The translations under genes were made by a program, and so were the position numbers. The notes beneath the pieces were generated by a model, which made no database searches, was not told the DNA's origin, and saw nothing but the letters and a program-made list of their open reading frames with translations. Shown piece after piece: positions 33,438-44,084 of a DNA stretch of 64,000 nt (its first letter is position 1; every line of letters starts with the position of its first letter). Origin of the DNA: Agapanthus africanus (Eukaryota; Streptophyta; Magnoliopsida; Asparagales; Amaryllidaceae); contig CM057338.1 in assembly GCA_030015575.1 (NCBI GenBank), positions 311,057,827 to 311,121,826 of the forward strand. Direction: 5' to 3'.

Positions 33438-34460
33438 TTTTCATCTAAAACTTTTCACGATATTTAATCTCTAGGATGACTCATTTTTCCCTCTTCATGA
33501 GGCGCATTATGGTTCCACTGCATTTCGGACGCCAACTCCTCACACATAGATAACCGCTGCAGTCTCGTTATTAATGGAAAATGATGATGAATTTTCACGA
33601 GCACATCACTCGAACGAGAGTCTTTTTTAAACTTGAATCGGCCGGTCCCATACACGAGTCAGTTTCTGAATGTGGCATGTTCATTCTAGAACAAACCACA
33701 ATCATTCTCACATGCATGTATCTCATAACACTTCAGGCCGATATTTGTGATTATTTTTTGCACCTTGTATCTGCTCGGTGGCACTTCATTTCTATCGGGA
33801 AAAGCTTCCTTCAGCAATTTTAAGAGATCGGTGAAAAACTGATCACTCCATCTATTCTTGCGCTAGATATGGAAGAACGTACGAAAAAGGCAGTTTTGAA
33901 AACCCCTTACAATTTGGATATAGCGGGATTCTAAAGTCAGCCTTGTACTTCTCCAATAACGAGGGTCCAATACTTTCCGTATCATAAGAAAATCCAGCGG
34001 CATTTATAAGCTCATCCATTTCATCGATCAACGCCAATACAGTATCAACTTATTCGACGTTTCAACTTCTTCTAACTGTCATTCCTTTTCCTCCTCTTCT
34101 TTTACTATCTCTTGCCACTCTGTGGTTTCCGTTTCAATGAATTTGTTTCCTTCTCTTGCACTGGTCATGTCTCATCTTCTGTTAGAGCGGCTTCTTTTCT
34201 CCGTGAAGTTCTCAATTAGTATAATTTCTAACGAAACCATTTTTCAAGATGTGTAACTCAACATCCGACTTCTTGAGCAATCGCATCTTCATACATTTAG
34301 AGTAAGGACAATAAATTTCGTGCTCTTTCAGTAACCTAAGACGTGTGTAGGCAAAATTGGTGAAAAAGTAAACACCGTTAAGAAAAAATTCATTGGCTCT
34401 CCAGGAAACGTCGACATACATCCAACTCTTGTCGTGGAGATATGGGAATGCCATATTAGA
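33438..34460 (-). pseudogene. TNP2-type transposase of CACTA-A, N-terminal part
   Basis: The minus strand carries the transposase-associated N-terminal domain (KSWMYVDVSWRANEFFLNGV, then IYCPYSKCMKMRLL, near 34440-34290). An acidic linker follows, then LYPNCKGFSKLPF (about 33900), LLKLLKEAFPDRNEVPPS (about 33800) and FPLITRLQRLSMCEELASEM (about 33560). All are standard blocks of CACTA TNP2. TNP2 cuts and joins the element ends in the nucleus. Several in-frame stops and frame changes separate the blocks, so it is dead. The gene is interrupted at 33437 by a solo LTR. Confidence 0.88.
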
Positions 34461-34679
34461 ATGGTCTGAATGAACCAAGGTTCCTATAGACAAAACTCAT
34501 CAAATTAAGATATCTTGAAAAATACGCGATAGACGGGATACTAAGAAGTATTAGTGCTAGGTTTAACTGATGACTTGGTTAATTTAAGTTTCAATTGACG
34601 ATTTAGCTATAAAGATTATCAGGGACTGAGAGCAAATGCTCATAGCTAGGGAGTTAGATTCTTCTTCCAAGAATGATGA

Positions 34680-35300
34680 TGATGATATTAAATGATCTAT
34701 ATTGGATGTCGAGAGTAGCGGCTGTCGCGGGTAAGACACATATCCCATTAAGAATGTATAAAGCATGCACCCATAAACTTGTGTTTTCATCCGTTTCGAG
34801 AAAATTTCGGCAACACCTTCCCGCTGTTCTCCGAGTACACTGTAATAGAAAAGATGATCATTTCAATGCTGTCAAACAGTATTGAAACGAACATATAATT
34901 TATCGTTGTACATGGAGAACCAGCAGAAAAGTACCGACGAAATATCTCGAAACGAATGAATTATACAAGTGAATGCAGGTGTTTGCTTTATACATTCCTA
35001 ACTTTTCCACACGGGATAAATCTATCGGTTATCATACGATTGAATATTCTCGTCACATAGACTACACGACGTTTGTTAGAACCGAACGATACCGTCCGAT
35101 ATTTAACGACTTCCATACAGTTTTATGTCATGACGAATATCGAACGTATATTAACCGATAGACGGGAATTAAGTTGCGTTTTCATTTTCATATATGACTA
35201 TCGATGAGAATATGAAAATTTCATATTATCATCGAGTATCATATACTTATTTTAGGATTTAATTTGAATTAGTTTTACATTTACGTTTCAATTTCAAACT
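34680..35300 (-). promoter_or_regulatory. 5' regulatory region of CACTA-A, shared with CACTA-C
   Basis: This stretch aligns at roughly 75-80% by eye with 53930-54480 of CACTA-C, in the same position upstream of TNP2. Shared words include CATCCGTTTCGAG, CATGGAGAACCAGC, GAACGATACCGTCCGATATT and ATTAACCGATAGACGG (GTCAACCGATAGACGG in C). No coding potential is conserved, so it is likely promoter or untranslated leader. Confidence 0.65.
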
Positions 35301-35477
35301 TTTGAAGTTTTTGGTTTATGATAAAGTTGTTAACAGTTATCTTAATCAAGTTTAATATTTTGGATATAAGATTTTCTTAATGAGGTTTGATATTTTGGAT
35401 TTTGGTTTGGTTTTAGAGTGGGATTTGACAAGAGTTCAATGCAGAAGAGAAGGATGATGAATATAAGTTTGGCCTTG

Positions 35478-36068
35478 TGTGTGTGTGTGTGACTGTGCGT
35501 GTGTGTTTGTGTGTGTGTGTGTCAATGTGTGTGTATGTGTATATGTGTTTGTGTGTGCGCGTGTGCTTTTCGATAAAATACCCTCAACTGTTGTTACTTT
35601 TCACTAAAATACCCTTAATTATCGTTGTTTTTTCACTAAACAATCTAAACAAATTTAAATAAACAATTCATCTTCTTAAACTATCTAAATTGCAATAAAT
35701 TTCACTAAAATACCCATATATATTATTGGTTTTCCACTAAATTGCCTTAAAATTTTGCTTAAAACTCTCATTTGCTCAATTTTACATTTTTTACATTAAA
35801 ATACTTTTAACTATTGTTGCAATATCACCAAAATACCCTAAACGACTATTGTTATAATTTTACACTAAAATGCCCTAACACTTAGTCATATCCCTAATCC
35901 TAATCCTAACCCCCAACCCATACCCTAGCCCAACCCCCAGCCCCAACCCCAACTCAATCCTTAATCCTATCCCTAACCCTAACCCCTAAACCGTAACTAC
36001 CCTAACCCCTAACCCTAACCGGCCCTAATCAAACCCTAGAAACAACAACAATAACAACAACAACAAAT
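35478..36068 (-). repeat. Microsatellite, short repeats and telomere-like tract of CACTA-A
   Basis: A degenerate (GT)n run at 35478-35565 is followed by units around CACTAAAATACCCTTAA (35575-35880). Next come degenerate telomere-like repeats CCCTAACCCTAACC at 35880-36030 and an (AAC)n run at 36043-36068. In the element orientation the telomere-like tract reads TTAGGG and lies between the GC-rich leader and the TNP2 promoter. CACTA-B and -C have the same arrangement. Confidence 0.75.
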
Positions 36069-36169
36069 TAAACAAGTTAATTCCTAATTTTAAACCAAAT
36101 TAGTCAACAACAGCAAAAATTTTAAAAATCAAAATTAACAAAATTTATAAATTAAAACAATAATCTCGA

Positions 36170-36717
36170 AAGAAAGGAGGCACGGCGATGAGACAGACGT
36201 GAGGAGGGAGGGAAAAAGATGAGATCGGGGACGAGGGCTTCGACGACGAGGAGGCTCAAGGAGGGGACGAGAATATTCAATTGTCGAGTACAAGGAGGGG
36301 ACGAGGGCTTCGGCGGCGACTTCGAGTGGCAAGAGTTAACGGCAGACGCCGCAGGCGGCATCGACTCTAGAGGCACGGCGCGTGGAACCGAGCGAGGAGG
36401 CAAGGCAAGAGGCAGGGCTTCGATCGTCGAGGAACCGATCGACGAGGGCTTCGATCGTCGAGGACGAGAGCGGCGGGAGAAAATTGGAGGAAAATGTGTG
36501 GGGGGTTGGGGATTTTTTTGAGAGAGGGAAGGAAAAAGATGAGGTTGGGGGATTGGGGTTTTGGTGTTTTAATGCTAGTGAGTTGTGGGACCTGCCTCAT
36601 GTTTGATTTGATAACGGTTTAACCCGTTATCCAATCCCTTGAAACCGTTACTCAAATATGGTAACGGTTTTAACCGTTACCATTTTCCCATATTCGAAAC
36701 CCATATTTGCAGTAGTG
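36170..36717 (-). other. GC-rich leader and subterminal repeats of CACTA-A
   Basis: At 36170-36500 a GC-rich stretch with repeated TCGACGATCGAAGCCC-type words (minus strand) occupies the position of the leader in CACTA-B and -C. Short open frames on both strands here are a by-product of base composition. At 36607-36690 inverted repeats of AACGGTT/AACCGTT precede the terminus. They presumably bind the element's DNA-binding protein, as subterminal repeats do in En/Spm. Confidence 0.65.
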
Positions 36718-37808
36718 AGAGTTGGAACTTATATGACAATAAAATTAATAAAGATATATAATGTCTGGCTTAAGATATAAGTGGAGCGTAGAAACCTCTA
36801 GTTTTCTTTAAGAATAGCATTAAAACCAACATATTAACATTCTTTGGTTTTATAGACTCTTTTGTATTTTCCAGTTGCAATACTCCTGAGGAAGAGAGTG
36901 AAACAAACAAAACTATAACATATTCTGGACATCTTTCCCAGACCCGTAATGGTATTTTTTTTCCCCTATCTCATAGCTGGACAAATCCGGCCTGCATGAC
37001 ATAGAAGATTTTTCCATTTTTTGAACTACTTTATGTTTTCATTAATACCAATTATTTATTGCATACTATCAACAAAATTTATCTCATTTTTATTATCCGA
37101 ACAAGAAAATTGATGCAACGTACAGCAGAAAAGCAAAATTTCCAGACATCTAAATATTTCGCAAAGTGCAGATATTTAATTAGGATGATGATGTTAGGAG
37201 ATTGTGAAAAGGTGACAGAGGCCGGTGTTTCTAGAAATTTAATTTTCTCCTGGCAATTTTTTTCTCCTAGCTAGTACAATATTTTCTAGGAAGCACCAGC
37301 TTTCTCCATCTCCATGTTTTCAGTACTCAAACCCCCAACCTTTCTATGTCCTCTTCCTCGTCCATGGTCAGCTGTCTTACTACGTACCTTCTGATGTCGC
37401 CTGCCCGGAAACCATCTGAAGCTACCCTCATTCTTGCCATACTATTACAATTATGCCCTAAATTTTCCATTTTGGATCTAATCCATTAATGATACATGCC
37501 ACTTGGAAATTAAATCAGTTGAAAGTTTCGGTTCAGATTTAATGGTTTTGATCATGACATGCATACAAGTTCAATCACCCTAATGGATTTTCCATGGGCC
37601 ATGGCACGAAACACATGCAAGCAAAAATTTAGAGCTCTTTGCTCTTGCGTACGTACGTACGTACGTACATTTAGTGATTGCATTCAAAAGGATAACATGG
37701 CACGATATTTTACTCTAAGAGTATGAAATCAAGATGTAGCTTTTGATCATTAAAAAGTACAGTAAAGAGTTGATGTTTTGTCTGACATAACACAAGAGAT
37801 TGCAGAAA
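36718..37808. other. Intergenic, nothing recognised
   Basis: This is AT-rich sequence without a credible gene. The only distinct item is an (ACGT)n microsatellite at about 37649-37669. Confidence 0.6.
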
Positions 37809-37813
37809 ACCAT

Positions 37814-38619
37814 TGATGGACCTTTGGATCTCCTTTAGATGTTGTCTTCCGTTGATCCGCAGCGAGTAGTGATGAGTGGCTGAGATTGGATCTGAGAGTT
37901 TCCCCTTGGTGTGTGTGGATCTCAATGGGCTTGATTTGAGGATGAAGCCGAGCTACCTGCAAGGAAGTCCCGGGGTGGTTGTACCACCGAGAACCCTCCG
38001 ACGATCAAGTTAATCGAAGTATTTGAGCAGAGTAACGGCTTATTGGGGTAAAATTGTCTTACCTGAGTCGTCTGAGAGAGGGGTTTATATAGTGGCAGCC
38101 GTGGGCTGGCGGGCGTGAGATTCACGACGGCCGTTACGCCTGCGTGAAAGGCGGGATTTCCCATTAATGACGAGATATGCTCGCCAACGGAACGCGGTGG
38201 CGTGGAACGCGGGATCGTGGGCGGCGGATATCTCGCGTCAGGCGAGATTCACAGAGCCGTGGCAGAGACACTTATGACCTGTGTTGTGGGTCGATCGATG
38301 AGACCGAGAAAACTAAGCTCTGCGGAGGGCTCGGAGACCAGCGGGAGGCCGAGCAGGCTTGGTTCATGTGATAGCTCGGAGGCGAGCTAGGAGGGCTGAG
38401 GGAACACAGCGTGCGGGAGGGCTCGGAGGCGAGCCAATGGTTGTTTGTAAGGCGGGCACATGAGTGGTCGGGAAGGCCACTGAAGGTCGGAAACATACTC
38501 GGATCAAAGGCCCGGGACACGCTTCCAATGTACCGTTCCTGGTCCTTTCCCGTAAGCCTTAGGACACGTCATCCGCCACGTGTCACGATCTGGGGAGTGC
38601 TCAGTACCGAGCATCATCA
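37814..38619 (-). mobile_element. Solo LTR, 806 bp, minus orientation
   Basis: Read on minus it starts TGATGATGCTCGG and ends GGTCCATCA, a TGATG/CATCA end pair. Flanks ACCAT (37809-37813) and ACCAC (38620-38624) are a 4/5 target duplication. The interior is GC-rich, with a plant TATA box CACTATATAAACCCC near 38096-38082. A U5-like stretch follows, with GATCGTCGGAGGGTTC, a pattern common in Ty3/gypsy (Tat/Retand-type) LTRs. No partner LTR or internal sequence is present. Confidence 0.72.
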
Positions 38620-38624
38620 ACCAC

Positions 38625-40717
38625 TTCCAATTTTGCTTAAATTATAGGCAACGGGCATTTGAAGAGAAGAGAAAACTAGCAGCTGCATCCTTTCTAATAT
38701 TGCTTCCGTTTTGTTATATTTTTTATTTTTCTTTCCAGAGCATCCTTTAGTCAAGTCCCTTCCACAAGACAAATTAATCCGACCAATTTTTATTTTTTGG
38801 GCAAAATATGATAAAACCTATCTCTATTAATTAACTTTTCCCCCTAGCTAGGTAATCATGATCCGTTCCCGACTATAAAATGGAGTGCATTCAAGTATAT
38901 TCTAGATAGAGAACTGAAAAAAGTAAACGGTCTGAAAAAAATGAGAAAACAAACTAAATTTTATCCAGATGACAGTATATCACTAATTGGACAAAAGAAC
39001 TGAAGAACTCTTACTATAACTTGGAGAAAAGAAAATGTTAAATTAACTGCACAAGCATTAGGTGGTTTACCTTGTAGAGTGCTTATAGCCTTTGTTTACC
39101 ACAATCACACCTTCTGGCCATTTGGATAAGGATCATTTAGAATTCATATTTAACATTTAAAAAAAAATAAAAACGGGTTATTCATAGTGTAATAAAGGGA
39201 CAATTAAAAGTTTTGTAAGAGAGAAAGAAAATCCTTGAAAAGAAGGATTTGTTTTTTTCTTTTGTCAATTCCTGGAGTCTGTATATTACATTATGGACAA
39301 TGTATAAGATGCTCCAAACAAAAAAATATGAGATATGAATTATTGAAAATTCTAATTACCCAGATCAGAATACCCCTTAAAACAATCAATAAATTTATGG
39401 TTTCAGTTAACTTTAGATTTTATTTATGTTATTTAGAGTGAAAAATTGAATAGTTTGTTGGGAGTTATTTGCAAATTAACCCAAGAAATTGAAATTTACA
39501 GCGTGAGCGCCCCGTAATATCCGGAAGCTGTCGTCAGATTCCAGCGTGCATCCCACGTTGTTGAACGAATCAAACACCCCAATGGCAAACTTCGTAATTC
39601 TTCCGAAGTTCCTCGCTTAACTCCGTAATTTCATCAGCTCAGATGAACCCGTGGGCTCCAATCTCGCTTGGGCTCTTTTCTAGTGCGGGGCCCACGGTCC
39701 TCGCAGAATGCCACGTGGAGTCGCTTTCGCCGTCCATGGCGATCAAAGCTCATAGTCCACGACCAGCGTTGCGTCTCAATCACAGCCCTGCGACAGCTCA
39801 GAGCCCACCACCGCATGTGGGCCCCACATCAGCCCCACATCGCTGACTAATTGCGTGGGGAATTGACTTTATATGTACACATACCTGATATATATGATGT
39901 AATCTGAACTGATTCCGAATTCATCTCCGATTTCTATCATAATAAGGATTCACATGCACAGACAACCGCTAGATACGAATATGGTAACTACTATATCTGT
40001 TTTGTGCCTTTTCTTTTCCATATTGTTTCCAAAGACGTCTTGTTGCTGGAGAGATAAATAAGAGAGGAGGCTTCTTTGTGCTTGTGGTTTTATATTTCCT
40101 CCTTTTTCTTTCTTTCTTGATTTTGTTCCTCCTGTGATTTTTCAATTTTTAAGTTTGTATATACAGCTATACTTAATGTTTTTTCGATATATGTTTCTTG
40201 AGACAAGCATTTTGCCCTGCTCTTTTCCTCAAAAAAAAAACTATGTGTATCGCATTTGTATTGATCATCGGTATCAAAAACAGTAATACTTATTCGGTAC
40301 ATTTTCGCCGATAATTATAAAATAACCGTAGTTGTATTCGATTTATATCAAGTATGAATAGCAATTTTTATGCCTAAAACTATCTGTATCCTAATTTGAA
40401 TCCTCTACCGCTAATTGTTTTGAATATGTTAACACATATTTGATCCGTTTACATCATTAACGAATAGTGATATAAGGGTATGTTTGGATGCAAAATAATT
40501 TGATCAACAATCACTTATTTTTCACATCAATGTGGGTCCCGCATCAATAAGCTTGTTTGGATGCATCATGGAGATAAGTGATTATTGGCTTGAATTATGT
40601 GTTTCCACTAAAAAAATGACATCTTTATTCACTTAAAAATAAGCTAGGATTCATAACATATTGCATGAGTAATTACGGAATTATAAAGTTAACCAAGTAA
40701 TATACCATAATACCGCT
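38625..40717. other. Intergenic sequence
   Basis: No protein-coding gene is supported. It holds a GC-rich promoter-like cluster (listed separately) and AT-rich flanks. At 40480-40610 repeated AATCACTTAT / ATAAGTGATT words suggest a small non-autonomous element that CACTA-C entered. Confidence 0.5.
39680..39875 (+). promoter_or_regulatory. Orphan promoter-like cluster
   Basis: In a GC-rich island stand GGGGCCCAC (about 39688) and GTGGGCCCCAC (about 39817), both of the plant TCP/GCCCA type. A G-box GCCACGTGG lies near 39710 and a TATA-like TTTATATGTAC near 39868. No open frame of note follows. It may be the remains of a host gene promoter. Confidence 0.3.
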
Positions 40718-40720
40718 TAT

Positions 40721-41038
40721 CACTACTACAATATCCATTTACCCCAGCGGATTTAGCCGCAGAGGCAAACCGTAGCCCATATGGATTAATCCGTAGGGAC
40801 ATAAAATAGCTCCGTAGGTCCAATGGCCACAGGTGAAAATATTTGCCCTGAACATACCCCTACGGAAAAAATATTGACGCTGCAAAATAATCCGTAGGGG
40901 CCATTGGCCCTACGGATTGTTCCATAAGGACATAATCTTTTTTTAATCTATCCCTTTATAAAATAAAATAATTACCTCTATAGAGTTCTCCGTAGAGCCT
41001 TCTAAATGCCCCTACGTTGTAATCCGTACACTACTACA
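40721..41038 (-). repeat. 3' subterminal repeats of CACTA-C, outer part
   Basis: The terminus CACTACTACAATATCC is followed by about eight words of the CC(T/C)ACGGA / TCCGTAGGG type in both directions. The rest of this block is at 46443-46615, split off by CACTA-B. It is the likely binding region for the Transposase_24-type protein. Confidence 0.8.
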
Positions 41039-41480
41039 ATAAAGGGTTGCCCCTACGGATAAAGGTTTCCGTAGGGACAATAAAATGTTGCCCCTACGGA
41101 TTAATTCGTAAGTCCCCATGGTTGCCCCTATATTGCCCTACAAATTAATTTAAAAATATTAAAACGCAATTAGTTATTTAGCCCTACGGAGCCGCAAAAA
41201 AAGGCCTTACGGATTAACCCATAGGGGCATATATGGATTATTAATAAAAAATAAAGCTCGGAAAACTTCTCGTTACCAAAAATTCCTCGCTCGATCTCAC
41301 TCTCCCGCGCGCGCCTCTCATCGCCACCGCCCGCGCCTCGTCGCCAACGCCCTCCCGCGCACGCCTCGTCGTCCCCGACATCACCGTCGACTTCCTCGTC
41401 GACGTTAGGAACTCTCTCGTCGCAGATTGTGTCATCGACCGACCATCTCCGGTCTCCTCCATCGCCGGCTTAAAGTTAGT
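41039..41480 (+). other. 5' terminus, subterminal repeats and leader of CACTA-B
   Basis: Subterminal words GCCCCTACGGATTAA and their inverse fill 41039-41230. A GC-rich leader (41270-41475) with CGCGCGCGCCTCTCATCGCC follows, as in CACTA-A and -C. The minus-strand open frame across 41241-41489 has no protein match and is best read as leader composition. Confidence 0.7.
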
Positions 41481-41544
41481 AAATTTCATATTTTAACTTC
41501 TAATTATGTATTTATTTCTGTTATTGTTGATTATTGGGTTGCTA

Positions 41545-42300
41545 CTTAGGCTTAGAGTTAGGGTTTGGTCTAGGGTTTGGGCTAGGGTTAGGGTTCGGTA
41601 TATGGTTAGGGTTCGGTTTAGGAATAGGGTTAGGGTTAGGGTTCGGTTCAGTTAGGGTTAGGGTTATGACATGGATTATTCTGTTTTGGGAATTTAATCT
41701 TTTGGGTATTCTTTGAAAAAGTTTCAGCTTGTAACAATTTCTGTTTACTATGAAGTTTCCATTTTGAAGTCACTGGTCACTTGTTAAAACATGATGGTGG
41801 GATACTAATTTTTCGGTTTGGGGTTAGGGTTAGGGTTAGAGTTCGGTTTAGGGTTAGGGTTAGGGTTATGGTTAATTAGGTAGGGTTGGTTAGGGTTAAT
41901 TAGGTAAAATTGGGTTGGTGATGATTAGGGTTAGGGTTAGGGTTAATTAGATTAATTAGGGTTAATTTTGGTTTGGGCTAAAGTTAATTTGGGTAGGTGT
42001 TTGGGTGACGATTAGGGTTAGGTTGATTTGGATTAGGGTTTGGGCTAGGGTTAATTTGGGTTAATTAGGTAAAATAGAGTGTATTTGTGTTAGGGTGTTG
42101 ATTAGAGTTTATTTGGGTTAATTTTGGGTTGATTAGGGTTTATTTGGATTAAGGTGATGATTAGGGTTAATTTGGGTTAATTAGATTAATTTGAGTTAAT
42201 TAGGTTAATTTTGGGTTAATTAGGGATGATTTGAGTTTGGGTGATGATTAGGGTTTAATTTTGGGTTAATTATGGATAATTTTGGTTAATTAGGGTTAAG
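41545..42300 (+). repeat. Telomere-like tract of CACTA-B
   Basis: This is a long degenerate run of TTAGGG-like words (GGGTTAGGGTTAGGG, then GGTTAATTAGGG variants). It lies downstream of the GC-rich leader on the transcript strand. It is interstitial and degenerate, so it is not a chromosome end. Confidence 0.85.
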
Positions 42301-42307
42301 GTTTAGG

Positions 42308-44080
42308 GTGCACTACTTCCTTCAGTAGGATGCTCGATGATAATATAAATGCACTACTTTACCGTAAACTTAACCCTTCATATAAGAATTTAGTTCTTTC
42401 TCTGGTTGAGATTTAAAGAAGTAAATCTCTCCACAAGTTGAGAATTTAATTCTTATCGGGGAGATTTTGTTCTGCAGATTCAAAACTTATGGGAAAAGAA
42501 CTAAGTTAAAAAGAAATAATAAGGACATATGGGAATTTAATTCCTCCAAAAATTAGGTTTGGGGTTTAGGGTGCACTAGTACCTTCGGTATGATACTCGA
42601 TGAACTTTACCGTAAATTTAACGTTTCATATAAGAACTTAGTTCTTTCTCTGGTTGAGATTTGCATAAGCAAATTTTCCCACAAGTTGAGAATTTAATTC
42701 TCATGGAGGAGATTTTATTCTGCAGATTCAAAACTTAGGGAAAAAAACTAAGTTAAAAAGAAATAACATGGACATATGGGAATTTAATTCTTCTAAAAAT
42801 TAGGGTTAGGGTTTAGGGTGCACTAGTATCTTCAGTAGGATATTCTATGATAACGTAAACGCACAACTTCACCGTAAACTTAACCCTTCATATAAGAACT
42901 TAATTCTTTCTCTGGTTGAAATTTGCAGAAGCAAATCTCCATACAAGTTGAGAATTTAATTCTCATCGGGGAGATTTTGTTCTGCGGATTCAAAATTTAG
43001 GGGAAAAAAACTAAATTAAAAACAAATAACAGAGACATAAGGGAATTTAATTCCTCCAAAAATTAGGGTTAGGATTTAGGGTGCACTAGTGTCTTCAGTA
43101 GGATACTTGATGATAACGTAAAGCACAACTTTACCGTAAACTTAACTCTTCATATAAAAACTTAGTTCTTCCTCTGGTTGAGATTTGAAAAAGCAAATCT
43201 CCCCACAAGTTGAGAATTTAATTCTCATCGAAGAGATTTTGTTTTGCAGATTCAAAACTTAGGGGAAAAGAGCCAAGTTAAAAAGAAATAACAGGGACAT
43301 ATGAGAATTTAATTCCTCCAAAAATTAGGTTTAGGATTTAGGGTGCATTAGTTCCTTCAGTATGATACTCGATGATAATGTAAACGCACAATTTTACCGT
43401 AAACTTAACCCTTCATATAAGAACTTAGTTTTTCCTTTGGTTGAGATTTGCAAAAGCAAATCTCCCCACAAGTTGAGAATTCAATTCTCATCGGAGAGAT
43501 TTTGTTCCGCAGATTCAAAACTTAGGAGAAAAGAACTAAGTTAAAAAGAAATAACAGGAACATATGGGAATTTAATTCCTTCAAAAATTAGGTTTATGGT
43601 GCACTAGTTCTTTCAGTATAATACTCGATGATAACGTAAACTCACAACTTTACCATAAATTTAACCCTTCATATAAGAACTTAGTTCTTCCTCTGATTGA
43701 GATTTAAAGAAGCAAATCTCCCCACAAGTTGAGAATTTAATTCTCCTCGGGGAGATTTTGTTCTGCAGATTCAAAACTTAGGAGAAAAGAACTAACTTAA
43801 AAAGAAATAACAGGGATATATGGGAATTTAATTCCTCCAAAAATTAGGGTTTAACCCTATATAAAGAACTTAGTTCTTCAGAAAAAATGATGATGATCCA
43901 AGATCATCAAAACCGAAATCTTAATGATCATCAATGACTAAAATGTCATTAACAGGAGATCAATATCTCTAAGAAAACACAAGAATAGATTGGTGACTCG
44001 TTAGTGCTTAGCACTATTTTGAAGACTCATGTGTTTCCCATGTGAGTGCTTTAAACGAACAAAAAGAAATAATAGGAATA
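42308..44080 (+). repeat. Six tandem ~258-bp units derived from a Tat-type retrotransposon 3' region
   Basis: Units start at about 42308, 42569, 42818, 43081, 43343 and 43599, each opening GTGCAC(T)AGT. Each contains AAGAACTTAGTTCTTCCTCT, AAGTTGAGAATTTAATTCTC, GGGGAGATTTTGTTCTGCAG and AATTTAATTCCTCCAAAAAT. The core of the unit matches 28760-28960 of the Tat element at about 85-90% by eye, including TTAGGGTTTAACCCTAT. After the last unit (43860-44080) comes more sequence of the same style, with TAGTGCTTAGCACTATTTT, comparable to 29417-29640. Sequence homologous to CACTA-C resumes at about 44085. Confidence 0.88.
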
Positions 44081-44084
44081 GTTG

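Larger units (their letters stand above)
30824..36717 (-). mobile_element. CACTA-A: En/Spm-type DNA transposon, 5' part, minus orientation
   Basis: The 5' end is the inverted CACTA terminus at 36717 (read on minus: CACTACTGCAAATATGGG). Inside it lie inverted subterminal repeats (AACGGTTTTAACCGTTA, 36610-36685), a GC-rich leader, a telomere-like tract, a promoter region and the start of TNP2. The other half lies beyond the Tat element, outside the window, so the partner terminus and the 3-bp target duplication cannot be checked. The base after the end is AGA. The TNP2 gene is further split by a solo LTR at 31173-33432. Confidence 0.85.

Noticed and set aside
35477-35662. 61-residue open frame rich in Val/Cys
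   Set aside because: It is translation of a (GT)n microsatellite.
36219-36606. GC-rich open frames on both strands near the CACTA-A end
   Set aside because: They are low-complexity Arg/Gly/Glu or Pro/Ser translations of a GC-rich leader, on both strands at once, without a domain.
41545-42300. Telomere repeats as a chromosome end or fusion point
   Set aside because: The runs are degenerate, inside CACTA elements with intact flanking structure, and repeated at the same place in three copies.
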